64,000 nucleotides of DNA. Source: Synechococcales cyanobacterium C42_A2020_086 (GTDB lineage: Bacteria > Cyanobacteriota > Cyanobacteriia > Elainellales > Elainellaceae). The notes under the pieces are model-generated. The model was not told the DNA's origin. It searched no databases and saw only the letters and a list, made by a program, of their open reading frames with translations. The DNA is taken from positions 124,001-188,000 of the forward strand of contig JACYLU010000020.1 of NCBI GenBank assembly GCA_015272325.1. Reading direction: 5' to 3'. Numbering within the stretch: position 1 is the stretch's first letter; every line of letters starts with the position of its first letter. The translations under genes and the position numbers were made by a program. Below are positions 1-8,163 of this stretch, piece after piece.

Positions 1-16
1 ATCTGCTGATTAAACT

Positions 17-907
17 GTGAAACGCTCTTCTCTGATCTCCCTTCTTGTCGTCTTTGGGCTTTGCAGTACAACACAACCTGCTCAAGGGCAAGCTCTCATT
101 CCCCATGTGTTGCAGATCGAGAGTGAGCAGTTGGAGCAACAGGGCATGATTCTCGCCCAAGAAGCCGCGCAGCTCGCTCAGTTTCAGCAGTATTCGCCAG
201 CGCTAGTGCGTGCCCAACTTGCTTCTCAGCTTCTGCCTAATAATGCGCAGGTGTGGGCGCTGCTCGGCAGTTTGTATCTGCAAACTAGACAATACAGTGA
301 GGCGATTGAGGTGTTGCTGCGGGCACGCGAGCTAGACCAGAACAATGCCCCCGTTTTGTTTGCCTTGGGAACAGCCTATTTCCAAGAGGCAAAGTATGAT
401 TCGGCTGTTCAATACCTCCGGGCAGGGCTGCGGATCAATCCCGAAACTCCGGGTGCTCTCTTTGATCTGGGCAATGCTTACTATCGGCTGAATCGCTATG
501 AGGAGGCGATCGAGCAGTACGAAAAAGCCGTCAAACTCGACGAGAAATTCTGGCCCGCCGTCAACAATATTGGGCTGGTGCGCTACGAGCAGGGAGAGAT
601 TGAAGCAGCTCTGGACTACTGGCGGCAGGCAGTCGAGATTGATGCCAACCAAGCCGAACCGCAGCTTGCACTGGCCGTCGGACTCTATGCCCAAGGGGAA
701 ACCGAGGAAGCGCTACGGCTGGGGGAAGCAGCCCTGCGGCTCGACGCTCGCTATGCCGATCTGGAATTTCTGGAGCAAAACCTCTGGGGCAGTCAGTTGC
801 TGACGCAAGCCAGGGAGTTTTTGGCGCTGCCTCAAATTCGCGAAACGGTGGCGCAGCAAACTCGGGTAGCACCAACTCCAGGCGCACCGCCAGCCACACC
901 CCAGTAG
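17..907 (+). CDS. Secreted or periplasmic TPR-repeat protein
   Basis: The protein has 296 residues and begins at GTG (17). Residues 1 to about 25 look like a signal peptide (basic MKRSS, hydrophobic core, then QGQA). From about residue 40 to 250 there are repeated 34-residue tetratricopeptide units with the usual W/L-G-Y-A-F-A-P pattern, such as ALFDLGNAYYRLNRYEEAIE. The last 30 residues are rich in Pro, Ala and Thr. TPR solenoids mediate protein-protein contacts, and no enzymatic domain is present. The partner is unknown. The gene is followed by about 560 bases without a clear gene, so it looks monocistronic at its 3' side. Its upstream context is cut by the window edge. The TPR assignment is firm; the cellular role is open. 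Confidence 0.85.
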   Translation: MKRSSLISLLVVFGLCSTTQPAQGQALIPHVLQIESEQLEQQGMILAQEAAQLAQFQQYSPALVRAQLASQLLPNNAQVWALLGSLYLQTRQYSEAIEVLLRARELDQNNAPVLFALGTAYFQEAKYDSAVQYLRAGLRINPETPGALFDLGNAYYRLNRYEEAIEQYEKAVKLDEKFWPAVNNIGLVRYEQGEIEAALDYWRQAVEIDANQAEPQLALAVGLYAQGETEEALRLGEAALRLDARYADLEFLEQNLWGSQLLTQAREFLALPQIRETVAQQTRVAPTPGAPPATPQ

Positions 908-1464
908 CCACCGTTTCCTGACTGGCTCTTGACCTAGCACTCTCGGATACTGATAAAGGCAGTGAATTCCAGAAGCTTTTAGGGGTTACTTCGGGCAGCT
1001 CTGTCTATTGCTTGTTCTTCGACCTGAGGAGTCTGGGGCTGTTGCGCCGGCAGGGGTAATTTTCTCGGGTCACTTTCTCGCTTCACAACAATTCCTAATT
1101 TGATTTTTTTGATTATTCAGGCTTCCTGAGGCATCGGCATTCACACCAACATTGTCACTGCGTCGCTGCTGGCAATCGTCAATGCTGTTAACTGAGCTAT
1201 GCAGCCGTTGGACCAGCAAACGCAAGCTCGGCTGCTGAGGCCGTTGATCTCGCCCAGTCTCGAGGTTGGCTGCGAGCCGTTTAGTCGCTCAGTTTGCCGG
1301 AATTCTCTGGACTAGAGCGAGAATAGACCTAGAGCTGATGATCGAGGATGAGCCGCTTCCTTTAGGTGAAGGGTAGTGCCTTCCTTCCCTGATTCGGGTT
1401 CCTGCCGAACCGAGAGTGATCTTAGAACTAGAAATCCCCCTAGAAAAATTCTCTGAAAAATTCT
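908..1464. other. Gene-poor interval
   Basis: I see no convincing gene here. A short frame at about 1200-1314 starts ATG CAG CCG TTG GAC CAG and reads MQPLDQQTQARLLRPL before a stop. It could be debris of a larger gene, but I cannot name the family. No clear terminator is visible. Confidence 0.4.
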
Positions 1465-2097
1465 ATGTATGCCGTCATTTCCCGCGAAAAAATCCATTTG
1501 CCCCCCGGCAGCGTGGTGCGTATGCCCGGAACTTGGCAAGACTATTGCGCGCTGCGCGACAGTCGAGGCGATGGTTCCATTCCCCGCATCAAATTTCGGA
1601 ACGGTGAAATTCTGCTGATGAGTCCCCTACCTCGCTACGGACGTGAAGCTAACATCTTGGCTGATATTGTGAAAGCCCTACTGGATAGCGAAACTCGCAA
1701 CTACGAAGCTTTTACCCCGATCACGATGGACATTCCGGAATCTGGGGGCATCGAGCCGGACTACTGCTTTTACATCGACAACTGGCAAGCGGCTGTCGGC
1801 AAAGACCGTATTGATTGGCAGGCAGACCCGCCCCCAGATCTGGTGATTGAAATCGATGTCACGACCTACACGGCAGCAGAAGATTACGCTCCCTATGGCG
1901 TTTCAGAAGTGTGGCTCTTCAAAAGGAGTGGTCTGAAGATGTATCACTTGCAGGGAGAAGGCTATCAACTTCAATCCATGAGCCGCTATTTTCCAAATGT
2001 GGATCTGCCGGCTCTGATTGCCCAGGTATTGCAGGTTGCTGCCGAGCGAGGAACTGGGGTGGCGCTCCGAGAACTGCGGCAACAGTTGATGAGATAG
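1465..2097 (+). CDS. Uma2 family (DUF820) restriction-endonuclease-fold protein
   Basis: This 210-residue protein is typical of the Uma2/DUF820 family, which is greatly expanded in cyanobacteria and has a PD-(D/E)XK nuclease-like fold. The diagnostic pieces are IEPDYCFYI (about residues 92-100, the PD aspartate) and PPDLVIEID (the E-x-D/K strand), followed by YGVSEVWLFKR. Length and order of motifs match an intact member. Biological substrates of Uma2 proteins are not established; a nuclease role is inferred from the fold. The start ATG at 1465 gives MYAVISREK. The antiporter gene begins 48 bases downstream on the same strand, but no functional link is evident. Two other Uma2 loci occur in the window, one of them truncated. 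Confidence 0.85.
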   Translation: MYAVISREKIHLPPGSVVRMPGTWQDYCALRDSRGDGSIPRIKFRNGEILLMSPLPRYGREANILADIVKALLDSETRNYEAFTPITMDIPESGGIEPDYCFYIDNWQAAVGKDRIDWQADPPPDLVIEIDVTTYTAAEDYAPYGVSEVWLFKRSGLKMYHLQGEGYQLQSMSRYFPNVDLPALIAQVLQVAAERGTGVALRELRQQLMR

Positions 2098-2144
2098 ACC
2101 TGTTTCCTGTGATGAGGCTGGACTTTCCCCTATCCTAAGGAGCG

Positions 2145-4148
2145 ATGGCGGCTGGAGAATTAACGCTAATTGTAGAAATGGTGACGGTGCTGGGAGCAGC
2201 CGCAGCGGGTGGCTATCTGGCGCATCGCTTAGGACAACCTATGCTGCTGGGGTATTTAGTCGGCGGCATGGTGGTGGGTCCGGCGGGCTTAAAGTGGGTA
2301 GCTTTGGAGGGCGACATCGAGGTACTGGCAAAAATTGGCGTGGCCCTGCTGCTATTTGCTTTAGGCGTTGAGTTTTCGCTTAAGGATCTGCTGCGGATGC
2401 GGCAGATTGCCCTAGGCGGTGGCTCGCTGCAAATTCTGCTGACCATACTGCTGGCGAGTAGTCTAGCCTACCTGACCGGATGGGTGCCGACTGTCCCCAA
2501 AGCGATTTTTCTGGGAGCTGCCCTTTCGCTCTCCTCAACAGCCGTCGTTTTGAAAAGCCTGATCGAGCGCAACGAAACCCAGACCGTTCACGGGCAGGTC
2601 ATGCTAGCGATCTTGATTGTGCAAGATCTGGGGCTAGGGCTAATGCTGGCGGTGTTTCCAGCCCTCACCCAACCTGCCGACGTGATTGGCACTGCTCTAC
2701 TGCTGGCGGCTCTCAAAGCGCTGCTGTTTTTGGGCGGTGCCATTTTGGTGGGCAAATGGGTCATGCCCTGGCTGATTCGGCGGCTGGCTCAGAGCGGGTC
2801 CCAAGAGCTGTTTCTGCTGGGGATCTTGCTGCTGTGCCTAGGGATTGCCCTCGTCACCTCGGGTCTGGGGTTAGGCGTTGAAATGGGTGCCTTTGTGGCA
2901 GGGTTAATGGTCTCGAATGTGGAATATGCCGACCATGCGTTAGACCGGGTGCTGCCGATGCGGGATGTGTTTGCCACCCTCTTTTTTGCCTCGATTGGGC
3001 TGCTCATGGATCCCGATTTCCTTCTAGAAAACAGCTGGGTGCTCGTGGGATTGGTGGCCGTAACGATGATTGGCAAAGCTGTTATCGCGGCTCTGGTGGT
3101 GCGGCTGTTCGGCTATCCGCTAAAGACAGCACTAACGGTGGGGTTAGGTATCAATCAAATTGGAGAATTCTCGTTTGTGCTGGCCGGAGTAGCCCAGCGT
3201 GGCGGCTTTTTCTCGGACCGTCTCTACGGGCTGATCGTGGGCACAACGGCAGCAACGCTACTGCTAACGCCGTTTGTGCTGCGAGTCACCCCCCACCTGC
3301 TGCTAGCGCTGGAGGAAATGCCGCTGTTCCAAACTCTCATGCGGTTTGAGCGGGCACCGCAGTTTGTGGGTCATGAGGCTGAGCTGCGGGATCATGTGGT
3401 GGTGGTGGGCTACGGCCGCGTCGGGCAAACCCTAGTGCGGATGCTGTATTTTCAGGGACACCCGATTCTCGTCATTGACAACGACGAGTCTGCGCTGCAA
3501 CCCCTGCGAGAACGCCAGATCCCCTATCTCTATGGCGATGCCTCGAGTCCGCTAGTGCTGGAAAAGGCTAACCTGCGCCAGGCCAAAGCTATGGCCATTG
3601 CCCTGCCCGACCCCATGGCCACTCGCCTCACCCTGAAGCGGGCCTTGAGTCTAGCACCGGATCTGGACATCACCGTTCGGGCCCATGTCAGCAGTGAAAT
3701 CAACGTGCTCTATCAGCTTGGCGCTCAAGAAGTTGTGCAGCCCGAATTTGAAGCCTCCCTGGAAATGGGTGCCCATATGCTGCTGAAGCTAGGCGACAGC
3801 ACTTACGATGTGCAGCAGGTTGTGAGCCGCTACCGCACGGGTCGCTACCAAGATATTCTGCCGGAACGGGCGGAATACTGGGGCGTTCCCGACTTGGAAA
3901 CGGCAATTGAGGGGTTGCTGCACCACTGGTATACGCTGCATCGCGATTCTCCCCTGGTGGGCTTGAGTTTGGCCCAGTCCAATGTGCGCCGTGTTACGGG
4001 TGCCACAATCATGGCCATCGAACGGCACAAGCAGCTCTACCGCTACCCCACTGGGGATGTATGCTTAGAAGCCAATGACCGGCTGCTAGTGGTGGGCAAT
4101 CCTGAGGAACATAGCGCCTTTGCTCAACTGCTACAGCCCAATTCGTGA
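2145..4148 (+). CDS. CPA2-family cation:proton antiporter with TrkA-N domain (KefB/YbaL-like)
   Basis: This 667-residue inner-membrane antiporter has an N-terminal Na+/H+ exchanger domain (about residues 10-390, some 12 hydrophobic segments, with the conserved run SLSSTAVVLKSL near residue 128). A cytoplasmic TrkA-N/RCK nucleotide-binding domain follows (about 415-530, VVVGYGRVGQTLVRML then a D at the end of strand 2, VIDND). A TrkA-C-like region at about 580-660 ends LLVVGNPEEHSAFAQLL. The family exports K+ or Na+ in exchange for protons under ligand gating by NAD(H) or similar. The start ATG is supported by AAGGAG just upstream. Which cation is moved cannot be told from sequence. Confidence 0.9.
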   Translation: MAAGELTLIVEMVTVLGAAAAGGYLAHRLGQPMLLGYLVGGMVVGPAGLKWVALEGDIEVLAKIGVALLLFALGVEFSLKDLLRMRQIALGGGSLQILLTILLASSLAYLTGWVPTVPKAIFLGAALSLSSTAVVLKSLIERNETQTVHGQVMLAILIVQDLGLGLMLAVFPALTQPADVIGTALLLAALKALLFLGGAILVGKWVMPWLIRRLAQSGSQELFLLGILLLCLGIALVTSGLGLGVEMGAFVAGLMVSNVEYADHALDRVLPMRDVFATLFFASIGLLMDPDFLLENSWVLVGLVAVTMIGKAVIAALVVRLFGYPLKTALTVGLGINQIGEFSFVLAGVAQRGGFFSDRLYGLIVGTTAATLLLTPFVLRVTPHLLLALEEMPLFQTLMRFERAPQFVGHEAELRDHVVVVGYGRVGQTLVRMLYFQGHPILVIDNDESALQPLRERQIPYLYGDASSPLVLEKANLRQAKAMAIALPDPMATRLTLKRALSLAPDLDITVRAHVSSEINVLYQLGAQEVVQPEFEASLEMGAHMLLKLGDSTYDVQQVVSRYRTGRYQDILPERAEYWGVPDLETAIEGLLHHWYTLHRDSPLVGLSLAQSNVRRVTGATIMAIERHKQLYRYPTGDVCLEANDRLLVVGNPEEHSAFAQLLQPNS

Positions 4149-4218
4149 AGAGTCAGTCAGGAAAGCCACCAGACTGAATCGTTGCCCTATCCAGATTTCA
4201 GCACACTTAAGGGAATCG

Positions 4219-5301
4219 CTACCCCAGGGGGTTTTCTAGAATCGCACCTCGAGCTTGCAGCTTAATGCGCTCATCAGGGGACAGTCCGGTATTTTTTCCG
4301 AAGCGAGCCCCTTTAATGAGTACAGCGTTCAAATCGGCACGGCTAACATCAGCTCCGTTGAGAATGGACTCGCGAAAATCAGCCCCGCTGAGATCGGTGT
4401 CGCTCAGGTTCGTCTGGCTGAGTTTTGCTCTGCAAAGGTTCGCCCAACTCAAGTTTGCCCGCTGCAAATTGGCACGACTCAGCCGCGACCAGCTGAGATC
4501 GGCGGCACTGAGATTAGTCTTTTGGAGCATGGCCTCTCGCAAATCAGCCCCGCTGAGATTGGCATCGCTGAGGTCGGCTCCACTCAGGTTAGCTCCCCGC
4601 AGGATGGCCTCTCGCAGGTCGGCCCCGCTGAGATCGGCACGGCTGAGGTCGGCATCGCTCAGGTCGGCCCCGCGCAAAATAGACTGGCGCAGATTCGCTC
4701 GATGCAGGATCGCCTGCTTGAGGGTAGCATCCCGCAAATCGACTCGATACAGATTCGCTCGCGTTAGGTTGGTGCGGTTCAAATTGGCGTGACTGAGGTC
4801 TACCTTGCCCAGCAGCGACCACAGGATAAAGGCGATATTGGGATTCATCCACAGCAGAAAGGCCCGATCTGATCCAGCAGAGACAATGATCGACCACAGC
4901 AGGGGAGCCCAGATCAAGATAATCCCCAGCAGAATCACGTTCCTGAATGGGTTGCGCGGCGTCACCTGCTGCGGGTTGGCTTCACGAAGATTAATCCAAA
5001 CCAAAATGGTCCATAGCAGGTTAGCCCAGATCAAGGTAATGCCGACAATCCGAGCTTCCGTGAACTGCAACCACAGCAAAATCGCCCAGGCAAACATTGC
5101 CCACAGCAGCAGGGTACCAATAAACTCGACGCGACCCAGATTCGCTCCTCGCAGATTGGCTCCAGTAAAATCTTTGTGCCCCCACCATAGGTTCAGGCGA
5201 GTCCGGATCCCAGGAATAATGCTGATCTGCTGCCAGAAGCGACGACCATCTGGTGGAGCAGGGTGGGAAGGCGAGCGTTCGTGATGATGCGGCGAGGACA
5301 T
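4219..5301 (-). CDS. Pentapeptide-repeat membrane protein
   Basis: The protein has about 360 residues from the ATG at 5301 (MSSPHHHERS); an upstream TTG at 5328 is possible but less likely. A short repeat block (FTGANLRGANL) precedes hydrophobic segments around residues 60-175 (LLLWAMFAWAILLWL, ILLGIILIWAPLLWSII). A long run of A(D/N)LxX pentapeptides follows (about 175-340; ADLSGADLREAIL and similar), predicting a right-handed quadrilateral beta-helix. The C-terminal tail NTGLSPDERIKLQARGAI is common in cyanobacterial relatives. The function is unknown; membrane tethering of a beta-helix is inferred. The repetitive coding sequence creates long open antisense frames, which I regard as artefacts of the repeat. 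Confidence 0.9.
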   Translation of the reverse strand: MSSPHHHERSPSHPAPPDGRRFWQQISIIPGIRTRLNLWWGHKDFTGANLRGANLGRVEFIGTLLLWAMFAWAILLWLQFTEARIVGITLIWANLLWTILVWINLREANPQQVTPRNPFRNVILLGIILIWAPLLWSIIVSAGSDRAFLLWMNPNIAFILWSLLGKVDLSHANLNRTNLTRANLYRVDLRDATLKQAILHRANLRQSILRGADLSDADLSRADLSGADLREAILRGANLSGADLSDANLSGADLREAMLQKTNLSAADLSWSRLSRANLQRANLSWANLCRAKLSQTNLSDTDLSGADFRESILNGADVSRADLNAVLIKGARFGKNTGLSPDERIKLQARGAILENPLG

Positions 5302-5430
5302 CCAGATTGCCAGCGAGGAGGAACACAAGGCGGATCGCCATCTCAGATAAACATCTTAGATAGACGACTTCCGACAGCCATCTTATTGAATATTCCTACC
5401 CAACGTCCACCCATCCGGCAAAGGCATCGT

Positions 5431-6252
5431 CTAACCCTCGGTCTGCACCGATCGAGCCACCTTCGCAGGGGGACGAGACGGTATGGCAACGCTGGAGCGA
5501 GAGTTACCTGACAACTGGCGAGCGGGGTTAAGGGTTTGCAGCCCTTCCAGCAGCGCATGACAGACGAGGGGTTCCGTCTCGCGGTTTAGCTGCAGACGAA
5601 AGCATTCAGCAAGCTGCGCCGCAGGCAGCGGCAGGATGGCTGGAGAGCGCAGGCTAGCGGCTGTGAGCTGTCGTACGGCAATTAAGCGCTTCAGGGGGTC
5701 GGGATCGGACAAATTCGAGAGCTGCTGCTGAACGGTCTGGTTAAGCCAGTCGGGCTGAGTGGTAGCGCCACCCACCAGCGACTGCCGCACTAGCAGCAGC
5801 AGAATAGCTAGAATCCCCAACCCTTCTAGAATGATGGCGGTAGCTAGCCAGACGTGATCGGCCTCTCGCCAAATCGCCGTTGCGCCATAGGTGCAGAGTA
5901 GCGCCAGACCCCCTGCCCCCAGCGAGAGCGTCAACGCCCGATTGGAACGCTGCCACAACCGCTGCCAGCGATTTTGCCATAGCGGTTCAGAGAAAATGGG
6001 CAACTTGAGTTGTCCCTGTTGCTGCAGATAGACTAACACCGTTGTCAGCAGCCCAATCGCTAGGGCCAGCACCAGCGGCCAGTTCCAGTCCAGCAGCAGC
6101 CACAGCCCCACGCCTGCCAGCAGCCAGCGATGGTTGCGGTGAGAGCTAAGCTGTCGCAATCGTTTCCTCTGTTGAGGTGAGGAGATGTTACGCAGCCAGC
6201 GAGCAACGTGTTGCAGCTCAGAAGAGACCTGGATCACAATACTAGGTTTCAC
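5431..6252 (-). CDS. Membrane protein with C-terminal helical (armadillo-like) region
   Basis: This 273-residue protein starts with GTG at 6252. Four hydrophobic segments are visible (about residues 43-60, 62-78, 107-125 and 135-160). A soluble helical region follows with LSDPDPLKRLIAVRQLT (about 182-198) and ETEPLVCHALLEGLQ (about 228-242), which resembles HEAT/armadillo repeats of the conserved cyanobacterial proteins annotated armadillo-type fold. The tail is basic and Ser/Pro-rich. I cannot assign a function. It lies downstream of, and divergent from, the alkyltransferase-like gene, separated by a region with repeated AGTCTAA motifs. Confidence 0.65.
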   Translation of the reverse strand: MKPSIVIQVSSELQHVARWLRNISSPQQRKRLRQLSSHRNHRWLLAGVGLWLLLDWNWPLVLALAIGLLTTVLVYLQQQGQLKLPIFSEPLWQNRWQRLWQRSNRALTLSLGAGGLALLCTYGATAIWREADHVWLATAIILEGLGILAILLLLVRQSLVGGATTQPDWLNQTVQQQLSNLSDPDPLKRLIAVRQLTAASLRSPAILPLPAAQLAECFRLQLNRETEPLVCHALLEGLQTLNPARQLSGNSRSSVAIPSRPPAKVARSVQTEG

Positions 6253-6282
6253 GTCAAAGGTGGGGGTATGGCTCTGGAATTT

Positions 6283-6320
6283 AGTCTAATCAGATTCACT
6301 AGTCTAAATAAGTCTAAATA
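6283..6320. repeat. Repeated AGTCTAA motif between divergent genes
   Basis: The heptamer AGTCTAA occurs at 6283-6289, 6301-6307 and 6311-6317. The last two lie within a perfect 10-bp tandem duplication (AGTCTAAATA twice, 6301-6320). The position between divergent genes 5431-6252 and 6472-6804 would suit an operator, but it may equally be one of the many small tandem duplications seen in intergenic DNA here. Confidence 0.6.
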
Positions 6321-6471
6321 AAAACGGGGAGACCGGAGGTGCTAAAGGAGAGCGTGCTGATTAGAGCATACAGAATTTTGGTGCTTCTGTTGGGCAGCGA
6401 GCCGAAAGAACTGAACTGCGATTGGTCTGGTGGTGATCTAACAGCGATTCAGCAATTGGGAGGTAGGGTCT

Positions 6472-6804
6472 GTGTCGAGCTATGACGCCATCTATGCCGT
6501 CGTGCAGCAAATTCCCCTCGGCAAAGTGGCCACCTATGGGCAAGTAGCGACGCTAGCAAAGCTGCCGGGACAGGCGCGGCTCGTAGGCTATGCACTATAC
6601 CGAGTGGCAGCCGAAGCGGATGTACCCTGGCATCGGGTGATCAACGCCAAAGGCGAGATTTCCTATTCCCCATTACGACACGGCATGGATTATGTGCAGC
6701 GCGCCCTGCTCGAGCGCGAAGGCGTTCAGTTTAGTCCCGAAGGCAAAATTGATCTGAAAACCTACCTTTGGCGACCCGACCTTAGCTCTGCTTCATTCAA
6801 CTAG
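6472..6804 (+). CDS. atl: Alkyltransferase-like protein (ATL, MGMT-fold DNA-lesion binder)
   Basis: This 110-residue protein has the DNA-binding domain of O6-alkylguanine-DNA alkyltransferase: IPLGKVATYGQVATLA (recognition region, about residues 14-29) and GYALYRVAAEADVPWHRVINAKGEIS. The active-site motif PCHRV reads PWHRV, so the alkyl-acceptor cysteine is replaced by Trp (about residue 60). That is the hallmark of ATL proteins, which bind O6-alkylguanine and flip it out without repairing it, then hand the lesion to nucleotide-excision repair. The start is GTG at 6472 (MSSYDAIYAV), with GGGAGG slightly upstream. The stop TAG lies inside a 14-bp tandem duplication. The substrate range is inferred from the family. 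Confidence 0.88.
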   Translation: MSSYDAIYAVVQQIPLGKVATYGQVATLAKLPGQARLVGYALYRVAAEADVPWHRVINAKGEISYSPLRHGMDYVQRALLEREGVQFSPEGKIDLKTYLWRPDLSSASFN

Positions 6805-6824
6805 GCACGGTCAACTAGGCACGG
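6797..6824. repeat. 14-bp perfect tandem duplication over the atl stop codon
   Basis: TCAACTAGGCACGG occurs twice in direct succession (6797-6810 and 6811-6824). The first copy contains the TAG stop of the ATL gene. It fills almost the whole gap before the convergent gene that ends at 6833. Confidence 0.95.
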
Positions 6825-6832
6825 TAGCGAGA

Positions 6833-7588
6833 CTAAGCACGGCGGCGGCGAGGCGGTCTGCGGCGGGGCAGAGGGTCATCTTCGCCTTGCAGAGGCCGAC
6901 GGTTTGGGGGGGTTGGGCGGTCTGGCGGAATGCGCTCATCGCGAATCTGCTGCCCCAAGCGCCGGCTCACTTCGCTAAAGGAGTCTCGTCGCAAATAGGG
7001 ATAGTCGGATACCCACAGGTCGTAGTCTGGTAGATAAATATCGGAAATGCGCCCAATGCGGCTGAGATCCGGGCGGTTGGACATCACTAGTAACTCTGCT
7101 AGGTCACCTGGACGGATCGATCGGTGGATCCGCTGTAGCGGTGCCTGTACCGTTGCTACAAAGCCGGTATCGTCACCCACCTCTACATTGATGCGGCGCT
7201 CTCGGTTCTCAATGATCACCAGCTCGCCCTGCCGATTCACGGTTTCTTCTTTGCCAATGAGCTCTTCGGTGACAAAGGCATCGAGCACTTCGCCCTGCCA
7301 GAAACCGCTGTATTTGTATTGGCGGCATTCCAGATTGCGCCGTGTCGCCCAATACACCGGACTCCAGAGCCAGTACAGTCCAGTGGTACAGCCCAGAATG
7401 GTGAAAATAATTTCAAAGCCACCGCCCACGATGAACCGCACCAGCAAAACTAGTACGAGAGCCGCCAAGGAGAACAGCACTCGCTTCAAAATGTCGGGAA
7501 ATTTGCCCCAGTAATATTTGTACTGGTCTCCCGTAGCTGTAATCGGGATCAGCTCCTCAAACTTTTTGCGTGTGATCGGAATCAACAT
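6833..7588 (-). CDS. Conserved cyanobacterial membrane protein, function unknown
   Basis: This 251-residue protein has two hydrophobic segments near the N-terminus (about residues 36-53 and 56-80), then a soluble beta-rich region of about 120 residues (RINVEVGDDTGFVATVQAPLQ, RPGDLAELLVMSNRPDLSRIG). The strongly basic, Pro/Arg-rich tail ends PRRRPPRRRRA. I recall similar proteins in cyanobacterial genomes being annotated loosely as phosphate ABC transporter permease, but no ABC permease motif is visible, so I do not adopt that. It converges with the ATL gene. The Arg-rich tail may contact nucleic acid or acidic lipids; this is speculation. Confidence 0.65.
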   Translation of the reverse strand: MLIPITRKKFEELIPITATGDQYKYYWGKFPDILKRVLFSLAALVLVLLVRFIVGGGFEIIFTILGCTTGLYWLWSPVYWATRRNLECRQYKYSGFWQGEVLDAFVTEELIGKEETVNRQGELVIIENRERRINVEVGDDTGFVATVQAPLQRIHRSIRPGDLAELLVMSNRPDLSRIGRISDIYLPDYDLWVSDYPYLRRDSFSEVSRRLGQQIRDERIPPDRPTPPNRRPLQGEDDPLPRRRPPRRRRA

Positions 7589-8022
7589 AGTTTAGTGACC
7601 CAAAGCCAGCGGAGGTAAGTCAATCTAGAATTATGGAATCGAACCTGCATCAATACTATTGACTATTGTCAGCCGATTGACTGCTTTGAGCCTAGCATTT
7701 GAGCAACCCTTCTGATGGATTGATCCATCGTTTTCCTTTATCCCTATTTGTAACCGGATTGTTCGTATCCTGATTAGAGCAGTTCATCCGGCAGGGTCAG
7801 CAAAACAAAGGGTCAGCGAAACAAAAAGTAGGATTACGGATTTTTCAACAGCTAGTAGTGCTGAAAGCGTCCAAATTCCGTAGTTTTCTCGACGTTGCTC
7901 CTTCTTGTTCAGAGACACAATGAGGGTACTTCTGGAGAACGCAAGTCAGAAAGGTTGAATAACTAGGGGGCAATTAAGTTGTTCTGTCCTTTCTGGCCAG
8001 GAAAGCGTCCTTACAGGTGAAC
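7589..8022. other. Intergenic region, possible small-RNA locus
   Basis: No protein gene is apparent between the minus-strand genes at 6833-7588 and 8164-8835. A strong plus-strand intrinsic terminator follows at 8023, although no plus-strand protein gene precedes it. This suggests a short non-coding transcript somewhere in about 7850-8060. I could not match it to 6S RNA, tmRNA, SRP RNA or RNase P RNA by eye. Confidence 0.35.
7794..7825. repeat. 16-bp tandem duplication
   Basis: GGGTCAGCAAAACAAA (7794-7809) is followed at once by GGGTCAGCGAAACAAA (7810-7825), with 15 of 16 bases identical. Confidence 0.95.
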
Positions 8023-8064
8023 TGCCTGACCTTGGGGGCTTAAAGGGTCAGGCAATTTCTTTTT
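8023..8064 (+). terminator. Rho-independent terminator
   Basis: TGCCTGACC (8023-8031) pairs perfectly with GGTCAGGCA (8046-8054) across a 14-base loop and is followed by ATTTCTTTTT. This is the cleanest intrinsic terminator I found in the window. It reads on the plus strand, so it ends a transcript that is not one of the annotated protein genes. Confidence 0.8.
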
Positions 8065-8080
8065 AAAAACGTTTTTAAAA
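8061..8080. promoter_or_regulatory. 20-bp perfect AT-rich palindrome
   Basis: TTTTAAAAAC followed by GTTTTTAAAA forms a perfect 20-bp inverted repeat centred between 8070 and 8071. A related AAAACGTTTAAA follows immediately. It could be a protein-binding site, or the continuation of the T tract of the terminator. The function is unknown. Confidence 0.6.
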
Positions 8081-8163
8081 CGTTTAAACAGTGAGCGAAT
8101 GAGGAATTTTAGACTCAAGAGTTGCCTGCCAACGATGGGTGTAGCTCGCCGCAGTGGTTAGGG

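Noticed and set aside
4255-4900. Long open frames on the plus strand inside the pentapeptide-repeat gene
   Set aside because: They are by-products of the repetitive A(D/N)LxX codons; their low-complexity translations (for example repeated EIG and RSAPL units) mirror the real minus-strand gene.
7625-7665. tRNA-like T-arm sequence (GGAATCGAACC on the plus strand)
   Set aside because: The flanking bases do not form a five-pair T stem, and no acceptor or anticodon stems can be found around it.
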